64,000 bases of DNA from Antedon mediterranea (lineage: Eukaryota; Echinodermata; Crinoidea; Comatulida; Antedonidae), in contig NC_092677.1 in assembly GCF_964355755.1 (NCBI RefSeq), positions 8,005,001 to 8,069,000 of the forward strand, read 5' to 3'. Under the pieces are notes generated by a model, which searched no databases, had not been told where the DNA came from, and saw only the letters and a list, made by a program, of their open reading frames with translations. Below are positions 1 to 13,200 of the stretch, piece after piece; positions within the stretch are counted from its first letter, which is position 1; each line of letters starts with the position of its first letter. Position numbers and translations under genes: made by a program.

Positions 1-830
1 TGTTAGATTATAAACATATAATATACAAATAAACATTCCAAATTATTTGGTTTAACCATAGAGGTATAGATTTAGATTTATGGGCCCCCTTGGAGAATAA
101 ACATAAATAGTATTGCAATGCTGTACAATACTGTTAAGGTATTAACCACTTTTGATCGCAATTTGAATCGCAAATTTCTTACTGTGAGTGTTGGTACTGT
201 TAGATGTAATATAAAAATATATACAAATAAACTTTATTACTGTGACTGGTAGGCCCTACTGTTAGATTATAAACATATAATATACAAATAAATAAACGTT
301 ATTACTGACAGTTGCTTCTCAACGTTTGTATTAATTAATAATTTAAAAATATATAAACGTCGTAGTGGTGTATCGTAACACATGTACTTTACTATTTCAA
401 TCGACTATGACAGTGACAGTTCTAACAAAATACCGTATTAAATCGCAAATGTTTTACTGTATTTAGTGGTATATTATTTATAGGCCTATAAAACATTAAA
501 AACAATATTTCGTTACTGAGTGGATAAGAATATATTTTAAAATGTTTCCTCTTTGTACCGATCTTCTTCCCCCATCCCTCAACCCTTAATGTTACATACA
601 AAACACAAATTGGGTTTTTTTAAATGAGTCCAAATAAAAAAATTTGACTCATTTTGTTTCTCTCTCGGAAGTAATTCCCAGGGTGCTAATTTTGGTTGAC
701 TACATAAATCATTGTGTATATTTATTCGTTTCTGTAAACGACAATGTATTATAGTCCTGCGGTACTTACATTTGAAATCTCCATTTTTTTCTCGCTGGAA
801 ATACTGTGTATTCGAGAACCATCTGTGGGC
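1..830. other. Intergenic AT-rich DNA with short direct repeats
   Basis: No coding exon is visible. A unit starting gttagattataaacatataa, followed by an A/T-rich tail, occurs at about 2-32 and again at 259-292, with a diverged copy at 198-236. The stretch is therefore a degenerate direct-repeat tract in ordinary intergenic DNA. Confidence 0.5.
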
Positions 831-831
831 A

Positions 832-873
832 CGACCTAGATGGTACGCGAGCGAAGCGAGCGTGCCATCTAGT
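832..873. repeat. Short GC-rich inverted repeat
   Basis: The arms ctagatggtacgc and gcgtgccatctag face each other around a core of gagcgaagcgag. It looks like the fused ends of a miniature inverted-repeat transposon. No target duplication was identified. Confidence 0.5.
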
Positions 874-1139
874 AATAATAATTGACAATTTTATATATAA
901 TGTTTAAATATAAAGTAAACTGGAAACTTCCAAGCAACCCTTCTAGAACAAGTAATAAGAAAGATACCCATACCTTTAAAACAAATTCTCAGTACAATTC
1001 TGGTAATTTTGATGTTTATGGGTATGTGCAATAGCAAACAAATAGATACCGGGAAACCATACAAACTCACTCTCTCTTTTATTATAGTATTAATAAAAGA
1101 TAACAAAGGTAGGCCAATGCAGATTTGACCTAAGACGAA

Positions 1140-1400
1140 TCTTCTGCTTTATACTCGATGTAGCCGAGTATTCCATTGGTTCTTTAATGGTTTGTCTTGT
1201 TTGTTTGGATAGCTCCAAACCAGCCGCGTAACAAGGGGGTCTTGTCAGGGGGGGGAGGGGCAAAGAGGGGAAAATCCTTCCAGACACCAAGTACTTGAGC
1301 CACAGCCCCCCCATGGTGGGGGCTGTGGCGAAGCGAATTTTGGTAAATGACACCCCTAGATCGTCGGAAATGGTACTCTCGCACATAAAATTCACGATAA
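1140..1400. repeat. GC-rich repeat fragment with perfect-looking hairpin at 1299-1329
   Basis: This block is far more GC-rich than its surroundings. It contains a hairpin with arms gccacagccccc and gggggctgtggc around a catg-centred turn, plus a G-run at 1248-1260. Open frames crossing it on the minus strand (for example 1184-1384) are low-complexity and resemble no known protein, so I treat it as a dispersed-repeat remnant. Confidence 0.45.
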
Positions 1401-1838
1401 ATGGCGCCTAACTAGTAGTAGTTGGCCTGGAAATAACACTCCCATTTATTGCACAGCAATCAGCAAAATGATCGTACATTTTCCACCGTTAAAAACTCAG
1501 GTGACATAACATTTGAACATGTGAAAACCCAATCTAACATTGGATCCGCACCTGGCAAAGGTAGTAATTTTTCCGGTTAGAAGACTGAAACAGGGCCGTA
1601 ACCAGGTTTGACGGCGGGGTGGATCGTTAAATTGTTTAGTGGAACCATACCCTCGAATTTTTTTTTCTCTATAGGCCTATGTATGGCCGCAAATCGCATT
1701 TCCGGCTAAACTCTTTTGTTTATGAACTATATAATTTGGTGAAATTTCCAGCCCACGAATTTCAATTGCCGACCTTATTGCCGACCTTAAATTGTCAGAG
1801 GACGGCATTCTCTTGCCGACCGAAACTAGGCTAGATCC

Positions 1839-2915
1839 CGGGTGTCACGAAAGCTCAGACCACGAAAGCTCAGACCCCCTAAGACCTAAGATCACGAAAG
1901 CTAAGACCCAACACCTAAGATTACAAATACTAAGATATACTACAGATTAAAAACAATACTTGTTTATCCATACATAATTTTAAACACAGTAGGTTTCATT
2001 TATTACCATAAATATAATTTAATACTACCGCAAAACATAGATAAACTCACATTATTTTCGCCTGTTGAGTAAATGTATATTTTTTCTTTACAACAAACAA
2101 ACTTGACGGGTTGTTTGTTGGTATATATTTACTCCATTGTGTTGGTTCAGAGGATGTTTTTCTTACGCACCTGCCTTTCTTGTATTTTGACTCCAAATTT
2201 GTTGACTAACTTTATCCTGAACACCAAACTTTAAAATTAGGACTTATAAGTACTTTCAGAAGGAGAAACACATAATAACAAATAAATAAATCCTTTAAAT
2301 TGATGATTTTACATATGTGTTTCTTTGTATACTGTAATGTAACTCCTCGAGCTCCCACCATGCTCAATGTTTTTGTTTCCATGGAGCGCCAAAAGAGCAA
2401 CAATAATAGTACAAGCATAAAAACAGAAAGAAAACGAAACAAAAAAACTTATCATGATTTTTAAATTAAAATTTATTTGCCAGTATTTATTTCTTCGTAC
2501 TTGCATGATTATACTATTATCATTACAATTTTAATTTTACATTGTTCCATCCACTCCACACTGTAGATGGACTCCACAGAGTTTTCAGCCCTCTATATAA
2601 TTTTTGCTCTTTTGACGTTCCATAGAAACAAAAACATTGAACATTGAACATGGGGTAGGCCTACTGTAGTACTGTAGGCTAGTCATTTTGTGTGCGAGAA
2701 AAACGTCTGTAAAATCATCAATTTAAAAATGTATTTGTTACTTTTTATGTGATTCTTTTTCATGAAAGTGCCAATTCTAAGGTGTGGTATTCAGAATAAA
2801 TGTTGGGAGTTAAAATACAAGGCAGGTGCGAAAGATAAATATTTGTAATCTTAGGTGTTGGGTCTTAGCTTTCGTGATCTTAGGTCTTAGGGGGTCTGAG
2901 CTTTCGTGACACCCG
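1839..2915. mobile_element. Long-inverted-repeat (foldback) DNA transposon with 8-bp TSD
   Basis: Both ends carry the same inverted sequence, beginning cgggtgtcacgaaagctcag at 1839 and ending with its complement at 2915, with about 85 bp of close terminal match. The 8 bp ctagatcc flank the element on both sides (1831-1838 and 2916-2923), a perfect target-site duplication. Interior segments also pair across the element: the 2290-2320 segment with 2705-2735, the 2340-2400 segment with 2605-2655, and the 2165-2195 segment with 2815-2835. The whole 1,077 bp is thus an imperfect palindrome. No transposase frame is present, so it is non-autonomous. An 8-bp duplication suits hAT, P or Merlin-type transposases; the ends do not let me choose. 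Confidence 0.85.
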
Positions 2916-3769
2916 CTAGATCCCTCCTCCCTTTAAGCCTCCTAGCAACAACATGGTACATTAAGGGATCGTATCATTGAGACTTTAACAGGCATATTCA
3001 CCATCATGTGGTGTTTAGGTAACAAACCATGGAATTAAGGTGATCCCTGAATTCACTCAACCATTGCATCTTGCACTTGTGTGAGCTGCATGCTTTCTCT
3101 CTATACTACCTATCAAGCAGCTGGCTGGGCACGTCACACGCACGCAGAGACCTGTGTAGGGGAATACCCTTTTATGTCAAGCAAACAACTATGCTCTGTG
3201 CCACGATGTTCAGCAGTTATCAAATAGAATTTATCTTGTAAATTTAGTGTTAGGTTTTTATATTTTAGTTAAAATATACTTTATATTCTTATGTCGATTT
3301 ATATTAATTAAATTTATTAAGGCTTGACTAGACCTGTAGTAAACAATCGTAGTGTTGTGCAGGTGGTGTTGTGTTAGTATGCCTGTGAAAGTTTGAGTAT
3401 TGGAGTGACAGCCAGCCACGAAAGTACGTTCATTTTGCTGATCGCTAGCGCGTTACATACGATTAGTAGGAGTGTATTTTTTTAAGGTGGCCTCACACGC
3501 ACAGCACAGCGTCACAATTGTGTATGAGATGCCCGCGATGGCGGCTTAGATAAAAGACGCCAAAAACCACAGTCAACTGACCGCATGTTAATGTACTGAT
3601 AAGCAGTGCGTTTTCCCACGAGTTGTCAGTCAGGATTTTGTGTATTTCATATCATCTTACTTGAATATCATACTGTACTGTGACTCATTTGAAGCCATAT
3701 CATATATCGTATATTTTATTCTTATCTTATATTTTCTTTCTTCTATCCCTTCTTTGTATTTTATTTTAT

Positions 3770-3895
3770 TTTTTTTACTTGTTACCCAGCCCGATCGAAC
3801 GCTTCTCAACCCGGTAAAATCCGCCAGGGGGGTATTCCGCCCCCCCCCCCCTGCCCCCCGCCTGTTACGCCACTGCTCCAAACATGGTAAGGTGA
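3770..3895. repeat. GC-rich dispersed-repeat end with poly-C run
   Basis: A C-run at about 3840-3852 lies between ggtattccgcc and the text cgcctgttacgccactgctc, in otherwise AT-rich DNA. It looks like a dispersed-repeat end. Overlapping open frames on both strands (3640-3906) are shadows of this low-complexity patch. Confidence 0.4.
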
Positions 3896-4227
3896 GACAG
3901 CACTAGTTATTGATTGTATTGTACGCTCATGTAATGTTTATGATGACAATAATAATAATAATGACAATTCATAATGCTTTACATGGGCTTGCAAAACAAG
4001 GAATACCAGCACTCGCATACATTTACGTCCTACAGATGGATACCGGTATGAATAGAGAAGAACTGTTTGTCTGAATGGCAGATATGATATTATGGAGGAA
4101 TCTAGTCATATTAGTTCGGGATGTCCCAGACTTAGTAAGTAATACTTTTATGTAACATTGGGCTACTGCAGCTCAAAATGTCTGGATTACTGTAGTACCA
4201 AGTAGCAAATACAGTCATTAAATAAAA

Positions 4228-7200
4228 CTAACCTCTAGGTTCTAATGCAGTTGGTGATGGCAATGTATTCTGTCTTGCTGCCTGAGGGAGCCCTTCAGTA
4301 CTTATCTCCTCATAGTGTTGCTGCAATGATATCCCAGTTGCGGGAAGTGTACTTGACTGTTGTGGAACAGTGATAATAACATCTGAAGATGAAATCTAAA
4401 AAATAAAAAAATTATACAATTTAATATATAGTAATAATAGTTTGTCTGTTTTCTGAATTGTATTTTAAATATGCAAATTAAAAATAGTTTTACAAATCTA
4501 AAATTTCAATTCTGAATCAATAACATCTGTTTAAATAAAAAAAAAACATAATACTAAACTAATACTATAGGAGGTATCCAATAATAGTACTCAGGTTGGC
4601 AGAAATAGAACAGCAAGAACTTCAATCAGGAAGAGGCCTTATTACTGTATTGGCATGTAGGATTTGAACCAAAGACCTGGGATTTGTAAATAAGTAGTAT
4701 GTCAATCACTAAGACACACTGCCACTAATATGAATAGGATCCAAAAAGAAGGTTTGTATACCGTAGCTGCAAAATAGCATATCAAGATCCTTACTATCAT
4801 TAAATATCAACTTCTTTTGTTTGATATGTAATACATACCTGTACAGTACATTCCAAGCTGTAAATGGTTAATAATTATTCTTAAAGATTAAATAATATTG
4901 TGTCTCAAGAAACCTTAAAATAGATAAGATGATAATTGGGAAATACCCATCTATCAATAGACTTTATTCAAAATGAAACTTTTTTTTTATTTCATACGCA
5001 TCCAACAGCAAAAAAATTGCCAATTACAGGATGGAAAAACTATTTAATAATTTATCTTGCATAAACTAAGTCTCATTTGAGGCTTAAGGAGTAGAGTTAA
5101 AAGAGGCGTAAAAGTTAAAACGCTGAACCTTGGATTCGATTATTATTATTTGTTGGATTGAACGCTGGACCTTGGGATTGGAAGACAAAATGTAAGCTAG
5201 AGTGAGATTACACCCTTAACTTTCCCTGGTACGTATTGATATACTTAAAAAAAATTGGAACAGAAATCCCACTCATTCCAATTACAGAAGTTCAGAAACA
5301 GAGCATGACCAAGCAAAACATTTTTTTTAATGAATAATCCAGATGGCTATAATGAACATACATTAAAAGTTGAATTGACTAATCAAATTACAAGTAGTAC
5401 CCTATAAAAAAAATCGTCGGGATCCCGGCCGGGATCCGGTAAAATCCCGCGGGATTTTCGGGCGGTATTCCCGGTCGGGAATCCCGAAAAAATCGGGATA
5501 TTTTCGGGATTTCCGACCGGGAAATTAGCGAAATTGTGTTCGGAATTTTTGCGATATTCGCGGCCGGGATCCCGGTCATCCCGCGGGATTTTCGGGCGGT
5601 ATTCCCGAATTTTACCTGGATCCCGATAAAAATATCCCGATTTTTTACGACCTTTAAATCGGGATTTTTGCGATATTCACGGCCGGGATCCCGGTCATCC
5701 TGCGGGATTTTCGGGCGGTATTCCCGGTTTTTACCGGGATCCCGGTAACAAATATCCCGATTTTTGTCACAATTTTAATCGGGTACACAAGAAACATAAC
5801 ATTCTTAATATCAATAGAACAATCCAGCCCCTACCATCCTATAAAGTCAGTGTATACTCAGGTCAGAAAATTAATGTACTACAAATTAATAATGACTCTA
5901 GTGACTAGAAAGTTAAATATTCTTCCTGAATGGTCACATATTCAGATCTCATTATTATTTGATTAAGTCGGTGATGTGGGTCAGAAAACTAAGACAACAA
6001 GAGAGGCAGACCTCATACAATCTACTCAATGAGTAAGCTGATAACACTAAAATCTCAAGAATAATGTAATATTTAGTCTGTTTCAATATGTAATTAACTG
6101 CAATCTCCATACAATCACAATGTCTTATATTTTTATTTATTTCAAAAGCATCCAAAATTTAAGCTTTTAGATTCACACCTCTTTCTTCATAAATGTATCT
6201 TTTAAATTATGTTGTTGTTCAATTGTTTAACTTCTCACCTGATCCTTATTAATTGCACAGTGTTAAACAATTAAAAAATAAATAAAATTTGGCTTTGAAA
6301 ACTTTTAAAAAGTGACATTTATTATCAGTCAGTGTCATGATTTGGTGACAATTGTTCAGAAACAATCCAAATTATAAGCCAATAACGAAATTGAATCTTG
6401 TGAGCAGATTTGAGGATTATAAATAGGAGGTGATTTACAGAAAGTATGTCTACCCTTTTTTATTCAAATGTCAAAAAATCTAGGTCAACAAGATACTCAT
6501 ACAAAAAATAAATAAAAAAAAAAAAAAAAAAAACAGATACATACATGATAGGTTTTCCAAAATACTCCGTGACTATCATTTAAAAGTATACTTTTAAAAA
6601 CAAAAGTGAATTTAACTAACAAAAAAAAAATAGTTGAATGTCTAGAACATATCCTTTATATTCAATTCCGCTGTTGGTTTATACTCGTGTCAAGAAAATA
6701 TGAAACTAACTACTAAAATACAGGTGGCTCATCATCAAAAATATTTTCACCGGTGTATCATCCAAAAACAGCACACAAGAAAAATATAAAATGATATAAA
6801 GTATTTTTTCTAAAAATCATCTGTGAAATTGACCATTCAAATTCACTTTTAATGAAATGACTGCAAAAATATGCAGAGATAAGAAATGATCAATGTGAGA
6901 TTGATGCAACATTGTGGAATTAATTTGAATTCACTTGAAATATATGCATCTACACCATTTTAAAACCTTACAAAACTGTATTCACACCGCACTCACCCTA
7001 TAAGAAATACTATTGCTTCTTCTATTGTTGATGTGTATACGTCCAAATACAGCTTTATAAGCGAGTTGAATTTTTCTGCGAGCATTGAATAACACTTTCT
7101 GCCTCCAATTAGTTGGCTCAGACGAAGGTTCTCTCGAAAAGAAATGTGCAAATTTCATTTTGTATTCTATCCTATAATAAAGCTGTCTTTACTGGAATGT

Positions 7201-10200
7201 TTAAATACTATTATTTTAATTTTACATTCAAATGTTTGAATTTGCTCACAGTTTATACCGACCGACCAGCGGTTGTGTGAGAGTCACGCTTAAATGACTC
7301 AATCTGAGGCTGCTTGGTTGCAACGGCTTGACACACTTTGAATTCTAAGCCAACGTTAATGAGGACCTTCCTTTTCTCCTATCAGCAAACAACAGCTTTC
7401 AGACCAAGTGATTGGTTATTTTTATGATGATAGCACTAGCAAAGTTTACTCTGATTGGCTGTGAGTCATGAGTTGTAATATAAATAATTACATAATTTTG
7501 ATACCAAGATCAACTAACTTTTTAGAAATCGTATAAAATCAATTGTTTTTTTTTTTTTTCGGAAATTTGAGTTTTTGTAAGAATATTTCAAATAAAGCGT
7601 ACATTTAAAACTCATTTCAATTCAACTTAACATTTATTTCTTCCTTGAAGAAAATGAGGTAAACATAATAAATTCAAGTAAAATATATAACGAGTCAAGA
7701 ATGATAAATATTATGATTAAAAAGTAACAACAAAAAAACAATACTTTTACAAAGTACACACATGTTGAGGGTTTAGTAAACATTTTTAAAGAGAAAATTA
7801 CTTTTTAAAATATAAATTCATCATTATTTATTATTGAATAATAATATTCAACTAAAAGCAAATTTATTTTATCTTGAATAATTATAATTCTATACTTCAT
7901 TACGATTTGATAAAAGAAAGTCACCTATAAAGTAAACCAATATGCTACAAAATTGCATACAAACATGAAAAAGTAGCAACGGCTGAATTATGAATTACAT
8001 TTTAAAAATTGACATTAAATGGATTAGATTTTGATATAAAAAACAATTTGGAAAACAAAAAATCTAATATGCAATGTAAAATAAAAAAAATAAAAAAACT
8101 GAAACATTTACAATTATGTGGCAAATTCCACATGAGATTGAGGGCAAAAAAGTGATTCCAATTATTACTTTAGATTACTGGCTCATTGGTAATTGACTTA
8201 CTATACTATGTGTCTGAGTTACAGATTTTATAATGCAGTAAACCATGAATCACCAGGATAGAGAAGAGTAATTATCAAATGGCAGAGTGTTGAAAGAAGA
8301 CTTCCTAGTGAGAGCAACTGGTTCTACAGACAATTTCCACAAAACTGTATCATGCTTCGGGATGGCCCAAAGTATCAGGCTTTCTTGGACAGTATGGATT
8401 TTAGAATGAATTTACTGAAACAATAGTAGAAATGGTACTTGGACCTAATAGTAGACCTTAACAAAAGTTGGAGTTAGAATTGAAAGGGAGTTAGTTTTGT
8501 AATAGAAAAGGTTCTGGGACTTTTTAATCCTTAAAAAAGTTTGGAAGAAGTTTGTTGAGAGTGTTTCCAATTTTCTTCTTACTCATGATTTCTAAATAAA
8601 TCACAACTGTAAAACACAAAACCTACCGATAACACCGGCAGATAGATTCCTACTCTTTTTTTTATGGTGTATACAATTATTTTAAAAATTACAGTACACA
8701 AACATTTTTACATGAGGATGAGGTAATGATTGTAAAGGCATCTTGCCTTGGGATGCAATCAGCATGGCATGTAAGCATGTCTCTCACATGAGAGTTCAAT
8801 CATGCCCCATCACTCGATAAGAAACTTTAATATGCAAACCTACCTTATACCAAAACATAGTGCTATATAATTTTATCCTTCTTTCCGATGAGAAAAAATG
8901 ACCATTTCTCATTGGCCATGTCAACCATTTAATTGAAAAACACATACTGTAATGGCAGATTTCAATAGAAAATCCTGATTAAATGTATGGTTGTACAACA
9001 AACGTTTAAATAACTAATAAATATTTATGCGGTTTGATTTTGTGATTTCCACGTTCCAACTTTTCGTAACAATTATTAATTACAAATGCCCAATCAAAAT
9101 TCAGTATAGGGCACTACAGTATAGTGACTGTCAAGTGGCATAATATTATTATTATATGATTACAATTAAACTATTTACCATGACCTTAACACTAAATATA
9201 TGATAATTAAATTAATTCTTGGCACTGAAGTGTTTAAAAATCAGAAATAAAGGCAGTTGTTGAACGGGGAGGGAAAAGTAAGGGGAGTATCATATTTAAA
9301 GAAAAAAGGTCCCTCTCGTAGTTTTGAAGTATCTGTGATTTAAATTTAAACAGAAAAACACAAATACCTAACACATTTTGGACTGTATGTGAACACATGT
9401 ATTTGAAACAGCAGTTTAAAACTGATTGAGGAATAACGTTAAAATAGTTAGTGAGAAGATAGTGAGAGAGTAGCATAATCAACATAAAAAAAACATTATC
9501 ATCATCTCCACAATGCACAAGGGTGGAAGTAAAGAATTAAAACCTCTACAGGTAATTGAAGGACTCCGGGCAATGCCCATGTGTACACTTTGAAACAGAA
9601 ACCATTGGCTAATTATGAGTCACTGATGTACAGTAAGAGAAAGTCAGTGTTTGAATACAGTGATTTTAATTCTTGTATATTGTACAATTATTACTCATGT
9701 CTATTTATGGTATATATAGAACAATAATAGTAATAAAATGGCAACAGCATTAATTGATATCATAGTTGATGTCAAAAAGTTAATGTACTGTAAATGTATG
9801 TGTACTTTTGTCATCTGGGTAAACTTTCCTGTACCTTAAGTGTGGACATGACCATAGGATGACCTTCTTGTTTTCCTTTAAACACCCTTTTCACATCTAG
9901 TGTGAAGAGATGTTCCAAATTGTTTCTGCGCATGTGAACTTGTCCTGGTATTTAACTGACAATCTCATTACATGCATAATACACAATTATTCTATATAAA
10001 CTATCACTCCATATAAAAGTAATTTCTATAAAAATTAGTGGAAAGTCTTGGGCAACCAAAAGTACTAGTAACTTTACAACCAACACATTAAGATTAAGAA
10101 TTCAGTCTCTTTTCAATGTCAGAATTCTCCAACCATGTCTTTTTTTTTTATTAGGACCATGGATAAAATAATGGTAAAACCTAACTTTACTGGACTGCAG

Positions 10201-13200
10201 CTAATCTCCAGATCTGTAGACAACTATAAATAATGAAGTCAACTCACAAAAGAACATATAAACATCAAGAAAGTAAAAGGAACTCAAATTCAAAACACAA
10301 TACACTAAATAAAAATGGTGATAACAGTATATAGCCTTGAATAGTTTTTTTTATAAACAAAAATTAGGAAGTTGATTGACAGGCAAGAAGTCTGTAACAT
10401 GGTTCTGTCATTTCCTATTAATTTCAATAAGTAAATGTGCATCTTGAAGGTTTTCCCTATAGTTTTTTTTTGTTTTGGAAAAAGGGGGTTTAAGGATAAA
10501 ATAACAAAATTTAGGACTAGTAGGCCTACTACTGTATACTAATCTCGAATTTTATCATATCTCATTATCTGTCGTATCAAAATAAAGTACATTTATTTAT
10601 ACAGAGTGACTAAAGTGATATTCTAAATGCAGGTTAATCTTTCATTGTATAATTTTTAACATTTGCTCCATCAATACTAAACTTTAATGATACAACAAAT
10701 GACCTTAAAATAGTATACCAAAGTTTATCTGTTTGAATGGCACAGGATGAACTAATTATAACGTTCTACTAGGTTGCTTTCAAAATCTATCATTTCCCTA
10801 CTTTTTCACTTTTTCCTGTACAACCAATCATATAGAAAAACATTTGAACTATTTCCAAAGATGCGACAGCCATAATGACTCTAAAACATCCAAGTTTATT
10901 AGTATTTATTATCATTTTGTAATAATCATGACTCCAGATTTAAAAAATAAACATCAATTTCCTTCATTCAGTAATGACAGAGTTAAGGTGGGGCTTAATA
11001 ATTATTTGGAGGCACAGGAAGGGACTTACTCTACAAATGCAATAATAAGACGATAAAATAAAAAACGCAGCTGCCTTGAGTCTTTAATAAAGGAATTAAT
11101 TAAAGAACAAACAAAAAAAATAAATGTACAAGATGTACAGTTCTAGGTAACACAGTATGCTCACTTGCCTAATGGCTATGAGCCCTCACTGGCTAAACCT
11201 AGGGGTCCCAGAGCATGAGCAGATTCAGTGCAACTAATATAATTAGAGGGCCCGAGTACTAAAACTGGGATCTTTGCCCACTGTGTTATGTAGAGTATGC
11301 TTGTGTTTTTGGTTAAAAAACAGTTATCTCAAACATTGTTTATGACATCACCTTTCATAAAAATGGATTTGTTTATTTATGGTTAAGATGTTTTGACTCC
11401 CAGGGTCTTTGGTTCAAACCATGCAAGATGCCAGGGGAAAAAACAACTCCTCTCCTCACAAAGACTTTTGTTTAAGACGCTGATGTATAATCCTCTACAT
11501 CAGCATCTTAAACATATAGTATATCTTTGAAACAAAACAGGATGCTTTGAAATGTTATGCATACATGTATTTGTGCAATAAAGCTATCAATCAAGAATTG
11601 CCACCTTCAAGAGAGATAGTGAATTATTGTTCTCACAGTTTTCTTTGACAATCTGCATAGTGTATAAAAAGAATAAACACTTACAACTCTTGAAATTCTA
11701 TTTGCCATTGGTGGTAGAGCAGGAGGTCGAACTTCAGAAGTTGGTGATATTACAGACTCTACCTGCTCATAAAGCTGATCAAAGTCTGCAGAGCTTTCTT
11801 CATCTACCGATGAGTAAACTGAAGGATTTTGTTGTCTCTCGCGTTCTTTTCGTTCTCTTATGCTTTCCAAACTTTCTCTAGCACTAACCTGAAAATGTTG
11901 ACAAGATAAAAATAAATATTTAGAAAAAATTTTATTTGTTTTGGTTTTGTTATTAAGTGTGTCTTGTAATTTTTAAATAGAATTTTCAAAAATGTTATCT
12001 CAAAATCAATACTGATCAATAATAGTTTTAATATCCTTAGAAATTAAACAATGGTGGCAGCACACAGGAAAGAAAATACAATCAAACATTTTAATTGAAT
12101 TTTACAGAACTGATACAGTTTAGTTATTCATAGTTTATTTAAATTAACCTGTAATATCATTTATATTAAGATTTTAACCAGCCAGCCAGTGATTCACTGT
12201 TAGAATGGAATAAAATAAATAAATGAAACAAGTAAACAAAAAATGTCTTAACTGACTTTGCACTGAAAAAAGACAGAGGTTCTCTCCATTGGGTCCTCAC
12301 ATTAGATTTCGCAAGGGATCTGAACCAGTGTTAGAATTACACTTACAGCACATTGTTTTGGCTTTATGAAGTAATTTTTCGAGATGAAGATAGACAGAAC
12401 TTCAACATACCTGAGTGTACGGTGGCTCGGACCTATTACCTGGAACAGGATCAAGTGTTACTATTTCCGGCTGAGCTCTAGGTGCCATCCTGATTAAATA
12501 ATAAACAATAATAATAAACATAAATTAATGTGTTTTTTTTTTTAATTTGGAATTACATGATTTGGAATGTCTGAAAACACCTGGTAAATAAATTATCAAC
12601 ATGAGAATTCCCTGTATTGTACAAATGCAAATAAATCTACTAGAAGTAAATAAAAATGAGATTGAAATACTCAAAGTTAGAACTGAATAAAGACAAATGA
12701 AGATTTAAAAAATAGTCAAATGTATCAAGTTCAGTAGGTAAATGCAAATATCTGTTAGGATCTTTATAATCTCATCAATCAATCCCAATTTTTTTTTATT
12801 CTTTGTAAATAACGCATGATGTAGGTGACCGTTTCAATTTATTCAACGTTAACAAAATTGACTGCTTGACTGACTCTCAAATTTATTTGAGAACTTCCAA
12901 CTCTCGTCTAATGGTTTAAATATTGAATACTTGTTTGATGCAAAAAATATATAGCCATCGCCCCAAGTTTGGTGGTCTACTGGATGTTTTGGGATTCGAG
13001 CCAATTATGACAGAATCACTTGTGAAAGTGTTCTTAAACGTACTAAATATAGAGTACAATTTACACTGGCCAATTAAATGATTCAGTGACTCAACACTCA
13101 ACTCAAATTTGTATAAATAAAACCTAACAGATCATCTGTATTGTTAATACATTTTTTTAATCTAATTTAAACAAAATTTGTTTCCAGTGGGACAATAATT

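Noticed and set aside
5388-5748. Overlapping open frames on both strands rich in Gly/Pro/Ile.
   Set aside because: They are made only of the 119-bp minisatellite.
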